From contig NZ_JADKNH010000011.1 of assembly GCF_015352425.1 (NCBI RefSeq), forward strand, positions 142,895 to 206,894: a stretch of 64,000 nt of DNA, written 5' to 3'. Numbering within the stretch: position 1 is the stretch's first letter; the number at the start of each line of letters is the position of its first letter. Origin of the DNA: Fusibacter ferrireducens. GTDB taxonomy: Bacteria > Bacillota > Clostridia > Peptostreptococcales > Acidaminobacteraceae. Both the position numbers and the translations under genes were made by a program. The notes beneath the pieces were generated by a model. That model worked only from the letters and a program-made list of their open reading frames with translations. It made no database searches and was not told the origin of the DNA. Positions 56,351 to 63,546 of this stretch are shown in pieces.

Positions 56351-57700
56351 TCATAGTGGATTCATATGAGACACATATTTTTCTATAAGTTCTTTTTTAT
56401 TGCTGACTTCGGCTTTAGCATAAATATTTTTTGCATGTGTTTTTAAAGTGTTTTCCGAAATAAACATTCTTTCAGCAACCTCCTTGTTTTTTAATCCCTC
56501 CAGCATAAGTAACACAATTTCACGCTCTTTTACAGTAAAAATATCAAGGCAACTCTCACTAATCCAATGTCTTTTACGTGCTTCTTCAACAAGGGCATTG
56601 AGTTTGCCGTATAGAGCATTGTACAGTGGGAGAGCAAGTAATGTGAAGATTGTACAAAGCGACACCGCGATATAAATTTTTTGCCAGCCGTCATTAAAAA
56701 TCATTGCCAGTACATTACCTAAAAATACTGCAATCAAGTTAGAACCCATTACAGGAAAAAATACCTTAAAGGGTTCATTGAATAAAAAGCTGACTTTGGC
56801 AACGAGAGTCCACAGAATCATGTCCAATAGAAGATAACCAGAAGCCACAACAAGGTAAGACAGAGTAGGTGCGTGGTTGTAAATAATGAGTAACAAAAAA
56901 CCAATGCCAATAATCGCAAGTGAGATTAGAGCGAAAATAGGTTTATCCAAACTCTGTTTTTTCAAAATGATCAAATGCATGAAAAACGCATAAAGCACAC
57001 CTTCCACAATGTAAACACCAGAAAAGGTCTTTAAAGTAAGCTCTTTAATCAATGTTTGACTTAAACCGCCACCGACATTGGTCAAGAAAATAATGAGGGA
57101 AATCAATAAAATAAATTTGTAATCTAAAGCGACATGAACGGCCCCTTTAGGATTTTCTGAATAAGGTTCAAATTTAATCGTATAAATGTACGAAATGATG
57201 AGGCTTAAAAAAATAAATAAAATGCCTATTTTGCCTTGTGGTAAAGTACTCAAGGTATTATTAATGGCGATACAGACCCTGCTAAAACAAATCGTTGCCG
57301 CCATGACGACAAACATATCCGTGTATTCAATGGTCTTAATGAACATGACGCCCCATCCAGCAATGAAGATTACACTAAAAATACCTAAAACGCCTGCAAC
57401 AATATACATGAGATATGTTTCAGGCCAAAATCGATTTAGGATTAGAAGTATAAAAGTGCCTGTAATGGCAATTATTAAGCTGGTTTTCATCCAGCTTATA
57501 GCCTTATATTTTTGCCAAGGTAAAAATGTAAACCCATAACAGACAATCGCTGGAACAATAATATAGATCATCGCTAAAAAGGCAATATTTATATTTTGAA
57601 ATACAATTGTCAGCAAACTGCCATTATATAAAAATGATAATAACCAAGACAAAAACAGACCATACGATAAAATGACGTGTACAATTTTCCGGTCATTCAA
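56351..57700 (-). CDS. Membrane-embedded LuxR-type transcription regulator
   Basis: A 449-residue protein with about ten hydrophobic helices (residues 5-370) and a C-terminal LuxR/GerE helix-turn-helix (about 380-445; FTVKEREIVLLMLEGLKNKEVAERMFISENTLKTHAKNIYAK). There is no receiver or kinase domain, so the membrane part is probably the sensor. This layout is known from some Actinobacteria and Firmicutes but few have known ligands. The start is TTG with aaggaag upstream. A palindrome aagtgaagtcactt overlaps the start. Confidence 0.85.
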   Translation of the reverse strand: MNDRKIVHVILSYGLFLSWLLSFLYNGSLLTIVFQNINIAFLAMIYIIVPAIVCYGFTFLPWQKYKAISWMKTSLIIAITGTFILLILNRFWPETYLMYIVAGVLGIFSVIFIAGWGVMFIKTIEYTDMFVVMAATICFSRVCIAINNTLSTLPQGKIGILFIFLSLIISYIYTIKFEPYSENPKGAVHVALDYKFILLISLIIFLTNVGGGLSQTLIKELTLKTFSGVYIVEGVLYAFFMHLIILKKQSLDKPIFALISLAIIGIGFLLLIIYNHAPTLSYLVVASGYLLLDMILWTLVAKVSFLFNEPFKVFFPVMGSNLIAVFLGNVLAMIFNDGWQKIYIAVSLCTIFTLLALPLYNALYGKLNALVEEARKRHWISESCLDIFTVKEREIVLLMLEGLKNKEVAERMFISENTLKTHAKNIYAKAEVSNKKELIEKYVSHMNPL

Positions 57701-58120
57701 GTGAAGTCACTTCCTTATGAAATTGGGTACAGGGTCCTATAAACATTATACTCTTAAAATATAACATATTTGACTTCCGGATACAATGCTATCATGCACT
57801 TGTGGTGAGGTATACAGAGAATTTAGCATGCCTGTAAAACGATATGAATCTCAGTAAAAATAGAATGTGATTTTTAGTAAAATAGTTTAAAAAATTTGTA
57901 TCGTAAAGTTTTACCTTTTTTATTGTGTATTTATGTTTTTATTTGAATAGATTAAATGATACAATATTTCTATGGTAATAGAGATATTAAAAAAATCATT
58001 ATGTAAAAGGATTTATTTTGTGCTACTTGCTCCATTCAAGGTCATATTGGAAGGGGGAGGTAAATGAGAATCGAGTAAATGGATGTTATTAAGTGTACCT
58101 GAAAAGATGAGGTGAATATT
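57701..58120 (+). other. Divergent intergenic region
   Basis: About 420 AT-rich bases between the LuxR-type gene (-) and the flavodoxin gene (+). It contains the palindrome aagtgaagtcactt at 57699-57712, which may be an operator, and promoter-like AT-rich blocks near 57960. No coding sequence is visible. Confidence 0.4.
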
Positions 58121-58669
58121 ATGAATGCGTTATCTAAACAAATTATGAATCAAAGTGATCAACAATCATCTGATGCCTCTGCATTGCCTAAATGTCTGAT
58201 TGTTGTCTATTCTTATCATCACAATAATACTGCTAAAATTGCACAAGCTCTCTCGGAAGTTCTAATGGCACAGATTAAGACACCTGATCAAATAGTTCAA
58301 GAAGAACTTGCTGATTATGATCTTATTGGCTTTGGCGCTGGCATCGCTGGCGGTAAGCACTATAGGCCTCTACTGGATCTAATCGATGGGTTTGAGCCGA
58401 TAATCGCTGCCTCACAGGACTCTCAGCAGAAGTGTTTCATCTTCTCGACCAGTGCCATAATCAGTGCAGAAAAAATCTTTAATGACCATACTGCTCTCAG
58501 AGATAAGCTCGTCTCAAAGGGGTTTAGCGTCATTGACGAATTTAGCTGTAGAGGGTTAAATACAAACAGTTTTCTCAAATTTTTTGGTGGTATGGGCAGA
58601 GGTAGACCCAATGCAGAAGATTTAGACAACGCCAGAAAATTTGCGCATACAGTTTTGGAAAAGATATAG
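58121..58669 (+). CDS. Flavodoxin family protein
   Basis: A 182-residue protein. The FMN-binding phosphate loop is degenerate but visible as VVYSYHHNNTAKIAQAL (T/S-x-T-G-x-T is replaced by YSYHHNNT), followed by ADYDLIGFGAGIAGGKHYRPL and CFIFSTSAI, typical of flavodoxin-like proteins found in anaerobes. ATG 58121 is 7 bases after gaggtg. It is the last ordinary chromosomal gene before the cassette array. Confidence 0.85.
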   Translation: MNALSKQIMNQSDQQSSDASALPKCLIVVYSYHHNNTAKIAQALSEVLMAQIKTPDQIVQEELADYDLIGFGAGIAGGKHYRPLLDLIDGFEPIIAASQDSQQKCFIFSTSAIISAEKIFNDHTALRDKLVSKGFSVIDEFSCRGLNTNSFLKFFGGMGRGRPNAEDLDNARKFAHTVLEKI

Positions 58670-58955
58670 AAGAGGTGAAAATAATGTGTGGACATCAATA
58701 CCAGTACAACTAATTATATCGAAATCATAAATACGTATCAAAATGGCCTACAAACACGAATACACATTGCCTTAGCAACCTATACAGAAATTAAATTTAA
58801 CAAACAGGATAAGCTACAAGGGACACTTTAATTATTGATCGGATCATATAATTATAACCAAAAAGGTAATGATGATCTCAGTCATACTGGCGATGTACTG
58901 ACGAAATAGTAAAAAATATTGAAAGACAAATAAATATGGAAAGAAGTGGACAACT
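58670..58955 (+). other. Left boundary region of the cassette array
   Basis: No attC or attI-like site is visible. A degenerate frame reads NYIEIINTYQNGLQTRIHIALATYTEIKF (in parts, with stops) between about 58705 and 58830, possibly the remains of a gene. The 5' boundary of the first cassette should be GTTAGAA (the complement of the attC1 R''), which I do not find here. Confidence 0.4.
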
Positions 58956-59306
58956 ATGATTGAATATAAAGTTATTAAAGAGAGAAAATCCGACATGAAC
59001 TCACCAATTAAATTAAAAACAGGTGATATAGTTGAGTGCCTTGAAGAGTCTAATGAAGATGGAGATTGGGCAGGGTGGATTCTTTGCAAAGGGAATAGTC
59101 TGAAAGGATGGGTTCCAAAACAAATAATAAAAAAAGAAGGAAAGATTGGAAAAGTACTAGAGAATTATGATGCTACTGAATTTGATCTAACAATAGGTGA
59201 GATAATAATTTCTGATAAAGAACTAAACGGTTGGATCTATGGAATTAAGAAAAATAGTGATGGATTAAAAGCATGGGCACCGTTAAATCACATACAAAAA
59301 TTATGA
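58956..59306 (+). CDS. Double SH3-like domain protein (cassette gene)
   Basis: A 116-residue protein with two SH3-like halves: first about 3-60 (IKLKTGDIVECLEESNEDGDWAGWILCKG, KGWVPKQII), second about 62-116 (GKVLENYDATEFDLTIGEIIISDKELNGWIYG, KAWAPLNHI). No signal peptide, so a cytoplasmic adaptor or peptide-binding role is possible. attC1 starts 33 bases after the stop, which makes it the cargo of the first visible cassette. Plus strand like all cassette genes here. Confidence 0.75.
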   Translation: MIEYKVIKERKSDMNSPIKLKTGDIVECLEESNEDGDWAGWILCKGNSLKGWVPKQIIKKEGKIGKVLENYDATEFDLTIGEIIISDKELNGWIYGIKKNSDGLKAWAPLNHIQKL

Positions 59307-59338
59307 TAGACAAAACGTTCAAACTATTTTCGCACTAC

Positions 59339-59455
59339 TTCTAACACGCCGATTACCTAAATCACTCTGATGACACAGCCCTTGCGAGGCAAGTACAGAG
59401 CCACTTTTCCTAAGGGTCAAAAGGAGTGACTTCGGTAATCGCGGGAACGTTATGT
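59339..59455 (+). repeat. attC1 integron recombination site
   Basis: About 117 bp. R'' is TTCTAAC (59339-59345), followed by ACGCCGATTACC, which pairs with GGTAATCGCGG before R' GTTATGT (59449-59455). Inside are the hairpin cttgc-gag-gcaag and a second arm with cacttttcc. Cleavage is expected between G59449 and T59450. Same architecture as attC2-4. The R' complement recurs as R'' of attC2, as expected for a cassette in between. Confidence 0.88.
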
Positions 59456-59536
59456 GAAAATTTTAGTACATGACTTTATTAGTACAAGAATCAATCGATC
59501 GGTAAATGCATTTGAACAATATTAGAAGGAGACTGT

Positions 59537-60005
59537 ATGATAAGTCATCAGCCTGAGGAATACAACTGTCCATTTTGCCTTGTTGTAGAGGGCATAGAGA
59601 ATGAGCATGTTATAACACTTCAAGAAGATATAATCTACAAAAATGCTTACGTAACTGCTTTTATTGCATCACATTGGTGGCCGAATAATAAAGGACATAT
59701 ACTAATCGTTCCCAATAGACATTATGAGAATATATATGAAATTCCTGTTGACTATATTTGCGAAGTACATATGCTTGAGAAACGTGTGGCAAAGGCAATA
59801 AAAAAATGTATACAATTGTGATGGAGTGTCATCACGACAACATAATGAGCCAGCAGGTAATTAAGATGTATGGCATTACCATTTACATGTTTTTCCTAGA
59901 TATATTGGTGATAACCTTTATGAAACATGTAGAGAAACGACTGACTCTGAGGAACGCAAGAAATATGCTAATCGTATGCGTGCGTATCTAGCAAAAACAG
60001 ATTAA
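59537..60005 (+). pseudogene. HIT family hydrolase, frameshifted and with nonsense codon
   Basis: The N-terminal part CPFCLVVEGIEN and HILIVPNRHYENIYE is a HIT domain. At about 59803 (a run of A) the frame shifts by one base; the adjacent frame continues YNCDGVSSRQHNEPAG, meets TAA at 59862 where Gln is expected, then gives DVWHYHLHVFPRY with the catalytic His triad and ends at 60005. Two lesions mean it is no longer functional as one protein. It is the first gene of cassette 2 and has aaggag before its ATG. Confidence 0.85.
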
Positions 60006-60123
60006 GTTTTTGAAGCAATTCATGACATTGGCTTTTGAATTGAAGCAAAAGCATTATTCGATAGACTATCAATTGAACCATATAGACCGAATAATTTCAT
60101 AAATCTCGTAAATGGAGGATTCC

Positions 60124-60723
60124 GTGGAAATATCTGAGACAAATTTAATTATCAATCATATTGAAAACTGTTTAGTAAATAGGGATATGACTATTGTGTT
60201 AATTGCTGGGAACTCTAGAGCTGGAAAATCTACTTTATCAAATGAAATACTTGATTATTTCAATGAGAAAAATATATATACCCAAAGAATTGAACTCGAT
60301 AATTGGATAATTAGTGTTGATCAACGCACTGAAAAAATGAATGTGTTCGATCGATTCAATGCATCTAAAATTGAGGAGGATTTTAAAGTACTTACTAGAG
60401 GAAGTACTTTGCAGCTAGATGCATATGAAGCTAAGAGTAGAGGTAGAACTAGAATTCAAAAATCAATTAGTTTAATAAAAAAGGGCGTCGTTATTGTAGA
60501 AGGTGTTATAGCTCTTGGTTTAAGTAGTCTAGTAAGCTACGCGGATATCCGTATATATGTAGATATAGATGAATCAATTAGAAAAGAAAGGTTTATAGAA
60601 TTCTATACGAACAAAGGTCTAGCTATAAATGAGATAGAAAATACGTATTTGAATAGACTAGAAGATGAGTTTAAGTTGATTGATTCAACAAAAGCTAATG
60701 CAAATATAATCTATAAAAGGTGA
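60124..60723 (+). CDS. Uridine kinase-like P-loop kinase (cassette gene)
   Basis: A protein of 199 residues. Walker A is AGNSRAGKST near residue 30; RIELDNWIISVDQRTEK is the acceptor-like region and VVIVEGVIAL a Walker B strand, all in the order of the uridine kinase/phosphoribulokinase family. It likely phosphorylates a nucleoside or other small molecule; the substrate is unknown. GTG 60124 has ggagg 5 bases before it; an ATG at 60112 overlaps that site and seems less likely. Overlaps or abuts the next gene. Confidence 0.75.
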   Translation: MEISETNLIINHIENCLVNRDMTIVLIAGNSRAGKSTLSNEILDYFNEKNIYTQRIELDNWIISVDQRTEKMNVFDRFNASKIEEDFKVLTRGSTLQLDAYEAKSRGRTRIQKSISLIKKGVVIVEGVIALGLSSLVSYADIRIYVDIDESIRKERFIEFYTNKGLAINEIENTYLNRLEDEFKLIDSTKANANIIYKR

Positions 60724-60728
60724 TGGAA

Positions 60729-61178
60729 ATGAAATTATGGAGTTTAGAAGAAATATCATCAATAGCTTCTGTAGTTGAACTAATTGTTGTAATTATCAGT
60801 ATTATATATGCTAAGAAACAGTTAGATGACAGTGTGCTAAGTAGAAGAATTCAATTACTTAGAGAAATAATTAGTGAAGTTGGAACAGACGAGATACGAG
60901 AATTACGATCATGGCTATATAATTCATCTGAGGAGGACATTGACTTAGATAAAGTGCGACGCCTTGCAGTAGCATATGATCGAATATCGTTTATGCTTTT
61001 GAATGATAGAAATGCACTGAAGTTATTTCGCGAATTTCAAGGAAATGAAATAATTCAAATATGGGAGAAGGTTGAGTCTCGTATTAGGATAATTCGTGAT
61101 CAAAGGAAGAATCCTGACTATTGCATCCATTTTGAAAAGCTTTATTTGTCTATAAGTACAAGTGAGAGAAAGTACTAA
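60729..61178 (+). CDS. Small membrane-anchored protein (cassette gene)
   Basis: A 149-residue protein with an N-terminal helix (ASVVELIVVIISIIYAKKQL, about residues 9-30) and a helical cytoplasmic domain resembling DUF4760-like proteins (LLREIISEVGTDEIRELRSWL, LAVAYDRISFMLL). Starts at 60720 (GTG) or 60723 are possible; ATG 60729 is placed best relative to aaaggtg. It is coupled to the kinase gene upstream, and attC2 begins 7 bases after its stop. The family call is tentative. Confidence 0.65.
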   Translation: MKLWSLEEISSIASVVELIVVIISIIYAKKQLDDSVLSRRIQLLREIISEVGTDEIRELRSWLYNSSEEDIDLDKVRRLAVAYDRISFMLLNDRNALKLFREFQGNEIIQIWEKVESRIRIIRDQRKNPDYCIHFEKLYLSISTSERKY

Positions 61179-61185
61179 AATCATC

Positions 61186-61307
61186 ACATAACACGCCAAT
61201 TACAAAAATTCATCTGATGTCACAGTCCTTGAGAGGCAAGCACTGCGCCACTTTTCCCGCTAAGGCGTTAAAAGGAAGAAACGTCGGAAACTGCGGGAAC
61301 GTTAGCT
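61186..61307 (+). repeat. attC2 integron recombination site
   Basis: R'' ACATAAC (61186-61192) is the exact reverse complement of R' GTTATGT at 59449-59455. ACGCCAATTAC follows; the inner hairpin (cttgagaggcaag) and the cacttttcccgctaaggc arm are conserved; the end is GCGGGAAC and R' GTTAGCT (61301-61307). Length 122 bp. L''/L' pairing is weaker than in attC1. Confidence 0.88.
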
Positions 61308-61359
61308 AAAATACTTAAATCAGAGCAATCAAGAATCAATAATGAAAAAAGGAGTATTT

Positions 61360-61779
61360 ATGAATAAGATAGTAAATGAATCTATTAAACATAAAAGAAT
61401 CTTTACAGCATCACTTTATGTATTTATAGCATTCGTTGGATGTTTCGTTTTCCCAATTGTTCCAACTTCATATGATGTATATACGAGCTATCCAATTAAT
61501 ATACTGATTATTTCATTGTGTATACGAATATGGATTATAAATATTTGCAATAAAAGTTTCAATTTACTAAGAAGAATACATAATAAGCACGGGATATATA
61601 TATTCATCAACGTATTTATTATGAATCTTTTGGGGTTTGCAGTAAGATTGTATATAGAATATGGTGAATACACCTTCATGAAGGAATATACCCTAATGAA
61701 TGTAGTATTACACTTATTACTATTGCCGATGTTAGCTGTATTGACTTTAAGAAATAGTATGCATAGTAAAAAGATTTAA
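61360..61779 (+). CDS. Multi-pass membrane protein (cassette gene)
   Basis: A 139-residue hydrophobic protein with about four membrane helices (about 15-35, 45-65, 85-105, 115-132). Not recognised. ATG 61360 has aaaggag 5 bases ahead. The first ten residues MNKIVNESIK nearly match the FosB-like protein of the next cassette (MSKLVNEAIK), although the rest is unrelated. Sole gene of cassette 3; the stop lies 7 bases before attC3. Confidence 0.7.
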   Translation: MNKIVNESIKHKRIFTASLYVFIAFVGCFVFPIVPTSYDVYTSYPINILIISLCIRIWIINICNKSFNLLRRIHNKHGIYIFINVFIMNLLGFAVRLYIEYGEYTFMKEYTLMNVVLHLLLLPMLAVLTLRNSMHSKKI

Positions 61780-61786
61780 GTACTTC

Positions 61787-61916
61787 AGCTAACACGCCGA
61801 TTCCCACCATTCCTTATTCCTCTCGATGTCATATCCCTTGCAAGGCAAGTGCTAGGCCACTTTTTCCGCTAAGGCGTTAAATGAGAGTGACTTCGGTAAC
61901 CGCGGGAACGTTATAT
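61787..61916 (+). repeat. attC3 integron recombination site
   Basis: R'' AGCTAAC (61787-61793) exactly complements R' GTTAGCT of attC2. ACGCCGATTCCC pairs partly with GGTAACCGCGG. The inner hairpin cttgcaaggcaag and the arm ccgctaaggcg are conserved. R' is GTTATAT (61910-61916). Length 130 bp. Confidence 0.88.
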
Positions 61917-61954
61917 TAAAGTTTTGACTAAGCAGAAGAAAGGTCACTAGAATT

Positions 61955-62401
61955 ATGAGTAAATTAGTAAATGAAGCAATTAAATTTGAAGGTATTAATC
62001 ACATAACTTTTGCTGTTTCAGATTTAAAGAAGTCAATAGAATTTTATAAAATTGTTTTTGGTGATAGATTAGTTGCAGAGAGTGAAAAGTTGGCATATTT
62101 TGATCTTGACGGTGTTTGGTTTGCTTTAAATGTTGAGAAAAATATCAAGTCTCAAGAACGACAAAGAACATATACTCATATTGCATTTTCCATGAACTTA
62201 GAAAATCAGAAAAAGTTAAAAGAGAAGTTGGCGAATAATGGTATTTCATTTGAAGACGGTCGATGTAGAAATTCTAGAGAAGGTGTCTCACTGTATCTCA
62301 GAGATTATGATGGTCATTTGATAGAATTTCATAGTAGTAACTTAATGGATAGGCTAAAATACTATTCCGAAGAAAGAGAAGATGTAAAGGTGTATGTATA
62401 A
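61955..62401 (+). CDS. FosB-like metallothiol transferase (cassette gene)
   Basis: A 148-residue vicinal-oxygen-chelate enzyme. GINHITFAVSDLKKSIEFY, LAYFDLDGVWFALN, TYTHIAF and DGHLIEFHSS match FosB/FosA-type fosfomycin-inactivating transferases; the metal ligands are His (NHIT), His (YTHIAF) and Glu (LIEFH). FosB homologues normally begin at about GINHIT, so the first eleven residues (MSKLVNEAIKF) are an added leader shared with the preceding cassette gene. It probably opens the fosfomycin epoxide with a thiol such as bacillithiol or cysteine; activity is untested. Shine-Dalgarno is weak (gaaaggtc). Confidence 0.85.
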   Translation: MSKLVNEAIKFEGINHITFAVSDLKKSIEFYKIVFGDRLVAESEKLAYFDLDGVWFALNVEKNIKSQERQRTYTHIAFSMNLENQKKLKEKLANNGISFEDGRCRNSREGVSLYLRDYDGHLIEFHSSNLMDRLKYYSEEREDVKVYV

Positions 62402-62428
62402 AAACTTATTACGATCGTCAAAGCCATC

Positions 62429-62548
62429 ATATAACACGACAATTTCCTACATTCCTTCCGATGACACGGTTCTTGCGAGGCAAGGACAGTGCCACTTTTC
62501 CCTTAAGGGTGAAAAGGATGAACTTCGGTAATTGCGGGAACATTATGC
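62429..62548 (+). repeat. attC4 integron recombination site with altered R'
   Basis: R'' ATATAAC (62429-62435) exactly complements R' GTTATAT of attC3. ACGACAATTTCC pairs with GGTAATTGCGG; the hairpin cttgcgaggcaag is present. The end reads GCGGGAAC-ATTATGC, so the invariant G of R' has become A. The site may no longer support recombination. Confidence 0.82.
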
Positions 62549-62571
62549 AAGATTCAAAATGAGGTACGATT

Positions 62572-63546
62572 ATGAAGTATAAACTAGAATTGGAGCAATT
62601 GTATCCCAATGGGATTGTATCAGATCTTTCTAATAGAGACAGAAAACTTTACGGGAAAATAAGTTATTTTGCAAGAACATCATTTAATATGAAAATCGAG
62701 GAATACATTATTAATGTATTAGGACTAGAATATCACAAGTATTCTGAAAGTAAGTTTGACTCGGCGCCACTAAAATATTTGAGTGAGAAATTTCATCGTG
62801 ATTTCACAACGAGAGAAATATATGAATACTGGGGAATATCTAAACAAAGATTAGCTCAAATGTTAAATCATGAACCTGTTATTGGAAATATATGGTATTC
62901 ACCTCGAATAGAAGAGGACCTATTTGAGATTATTAATTTATTAATTGATCAGGATATGGTTAAAGATGAAGATGATAGTAGACTAATAAGGATTTACTCT
63001 AATATAGATCAAGAAGTTAATGTTGCGTTAATAGGTAAAGATAGAGTCGTAAAGGTATATAACATTAATGACAGTCAGACCATTGAAAAACTAAAATATA
63101 AATTTTGGTTTAGATTAACTAGAGATGAATATAATTTATTGTCAAATTTGTTGTATGACGCGAAAAGCTTCCAGGATGAATATGTATCAAATAGGACTTT
63201 TAGAGAAAATGTAAGAAAAATAGCTTACAAAAACAACTTGTCAGTCAAAATCTTCATGAATACTCTTGGAATTTCTTATAAGCATCCAAATTATAAAACA
63301 GAAGAAGAAATAACAGAACTACTTTCTGAGCATTTAATTGAAGAACCTAATATTATCCATATACATACTGACGACTGGCTGACTTACTGTAGTATTGTTA
63401 GAATGGCAAGACGCAAATATCCAGAAATCGGTGTGAAAGCACTAGAATTATTTGCTAGAGATTATGGATATGAGTATAGATTTTTTAGAGATACTATAAA
63501 TTGGACCTGTCAAGAATTTTGTGTAAAGTTTGATTTAAAATTTTAA
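62572..63546 (+). CDS. Unknown protein of the last cassette, 324 residues
   Basis: Not recognised. A basic and aromatic helical protein; the segments RKLYGKISYFARTSFNMKIEEYIINVLGLEYHKY and RKIAYKNNLSVKIFMNTLGISYKH look like two divergent copies of a helix-turn-helix-like module, and ISKQRLAQMLNHEPV between them also resembles one, so DNA binding is possible. gaggtacg lies before the ATG. Its C-terminus runs to the IS256 element, and no attC follows, so the end may be truncated. Confidence 0.65.
   Translation: MKYKLELEQLYPNGIVSDLSNRDRKLYGKISYFARTSFNMKIEEYIINVLGLEYHKYSESKFDSAPLKYLSEKFHRDFTTREIYEYWGISKQRLAQMLNHEPVIGNIWYSPRIEEDLFEIINLLIDQDMVKDEDDSRLIRIYSNIDQEVNVALIGKDRVVKVYNINDSQTIEKLKYKFWFRLTRDEYNLLSNLLYDAKSFQDEYVSNRTFRENVRKIAYKNNLSVKIFMNTLGISYKHPNYKTEEEITELLSEHLIEEPNIIHIHTDDWLTYCSIVRMARRKYPEIGVKALELFARDYGYEYRFFRDTINWTCQEFCVKFDLKF

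Larger units (their letters stand above)
59339..62548 (+). mobile_element. Integron gene-cassette array without a visible integrase
   Basis: Four attC sites delimit three complete cassettes: 59450-61301, 61302-61910 and 61911-62541. A further cassette lies on each side. All genes are on the plus strand, and each complete cassette satisfies the R'/R'' complementarity rule: GTTATGT/ACATAAC, GTTAGCT/AGCTAAC and GTTATAT/ATATAAC. No tyrosine integrase, Pc promoter or attI is in the window; these may lie beyond the right edge or be absent (a CALIN-type cluster). An IS256 family transposase follows. Confidence 0.9.

Noticed and set aside
59806..59991. A 61-residue plus-strand frame inside cassette 2
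   Set aside because: It is the wrong frame over the HIT remnant; the frame one base away carries the HIT catalytic triad.
59339..62548. The four repeats as a CRISPR array or simple IS ends
   Set aside because: Units are more than 110 bp, spaced 0.5-1.8 kb apart with genes between, and their end boxes vary in a complementary manner from cassette to cassette, which fits attC only.
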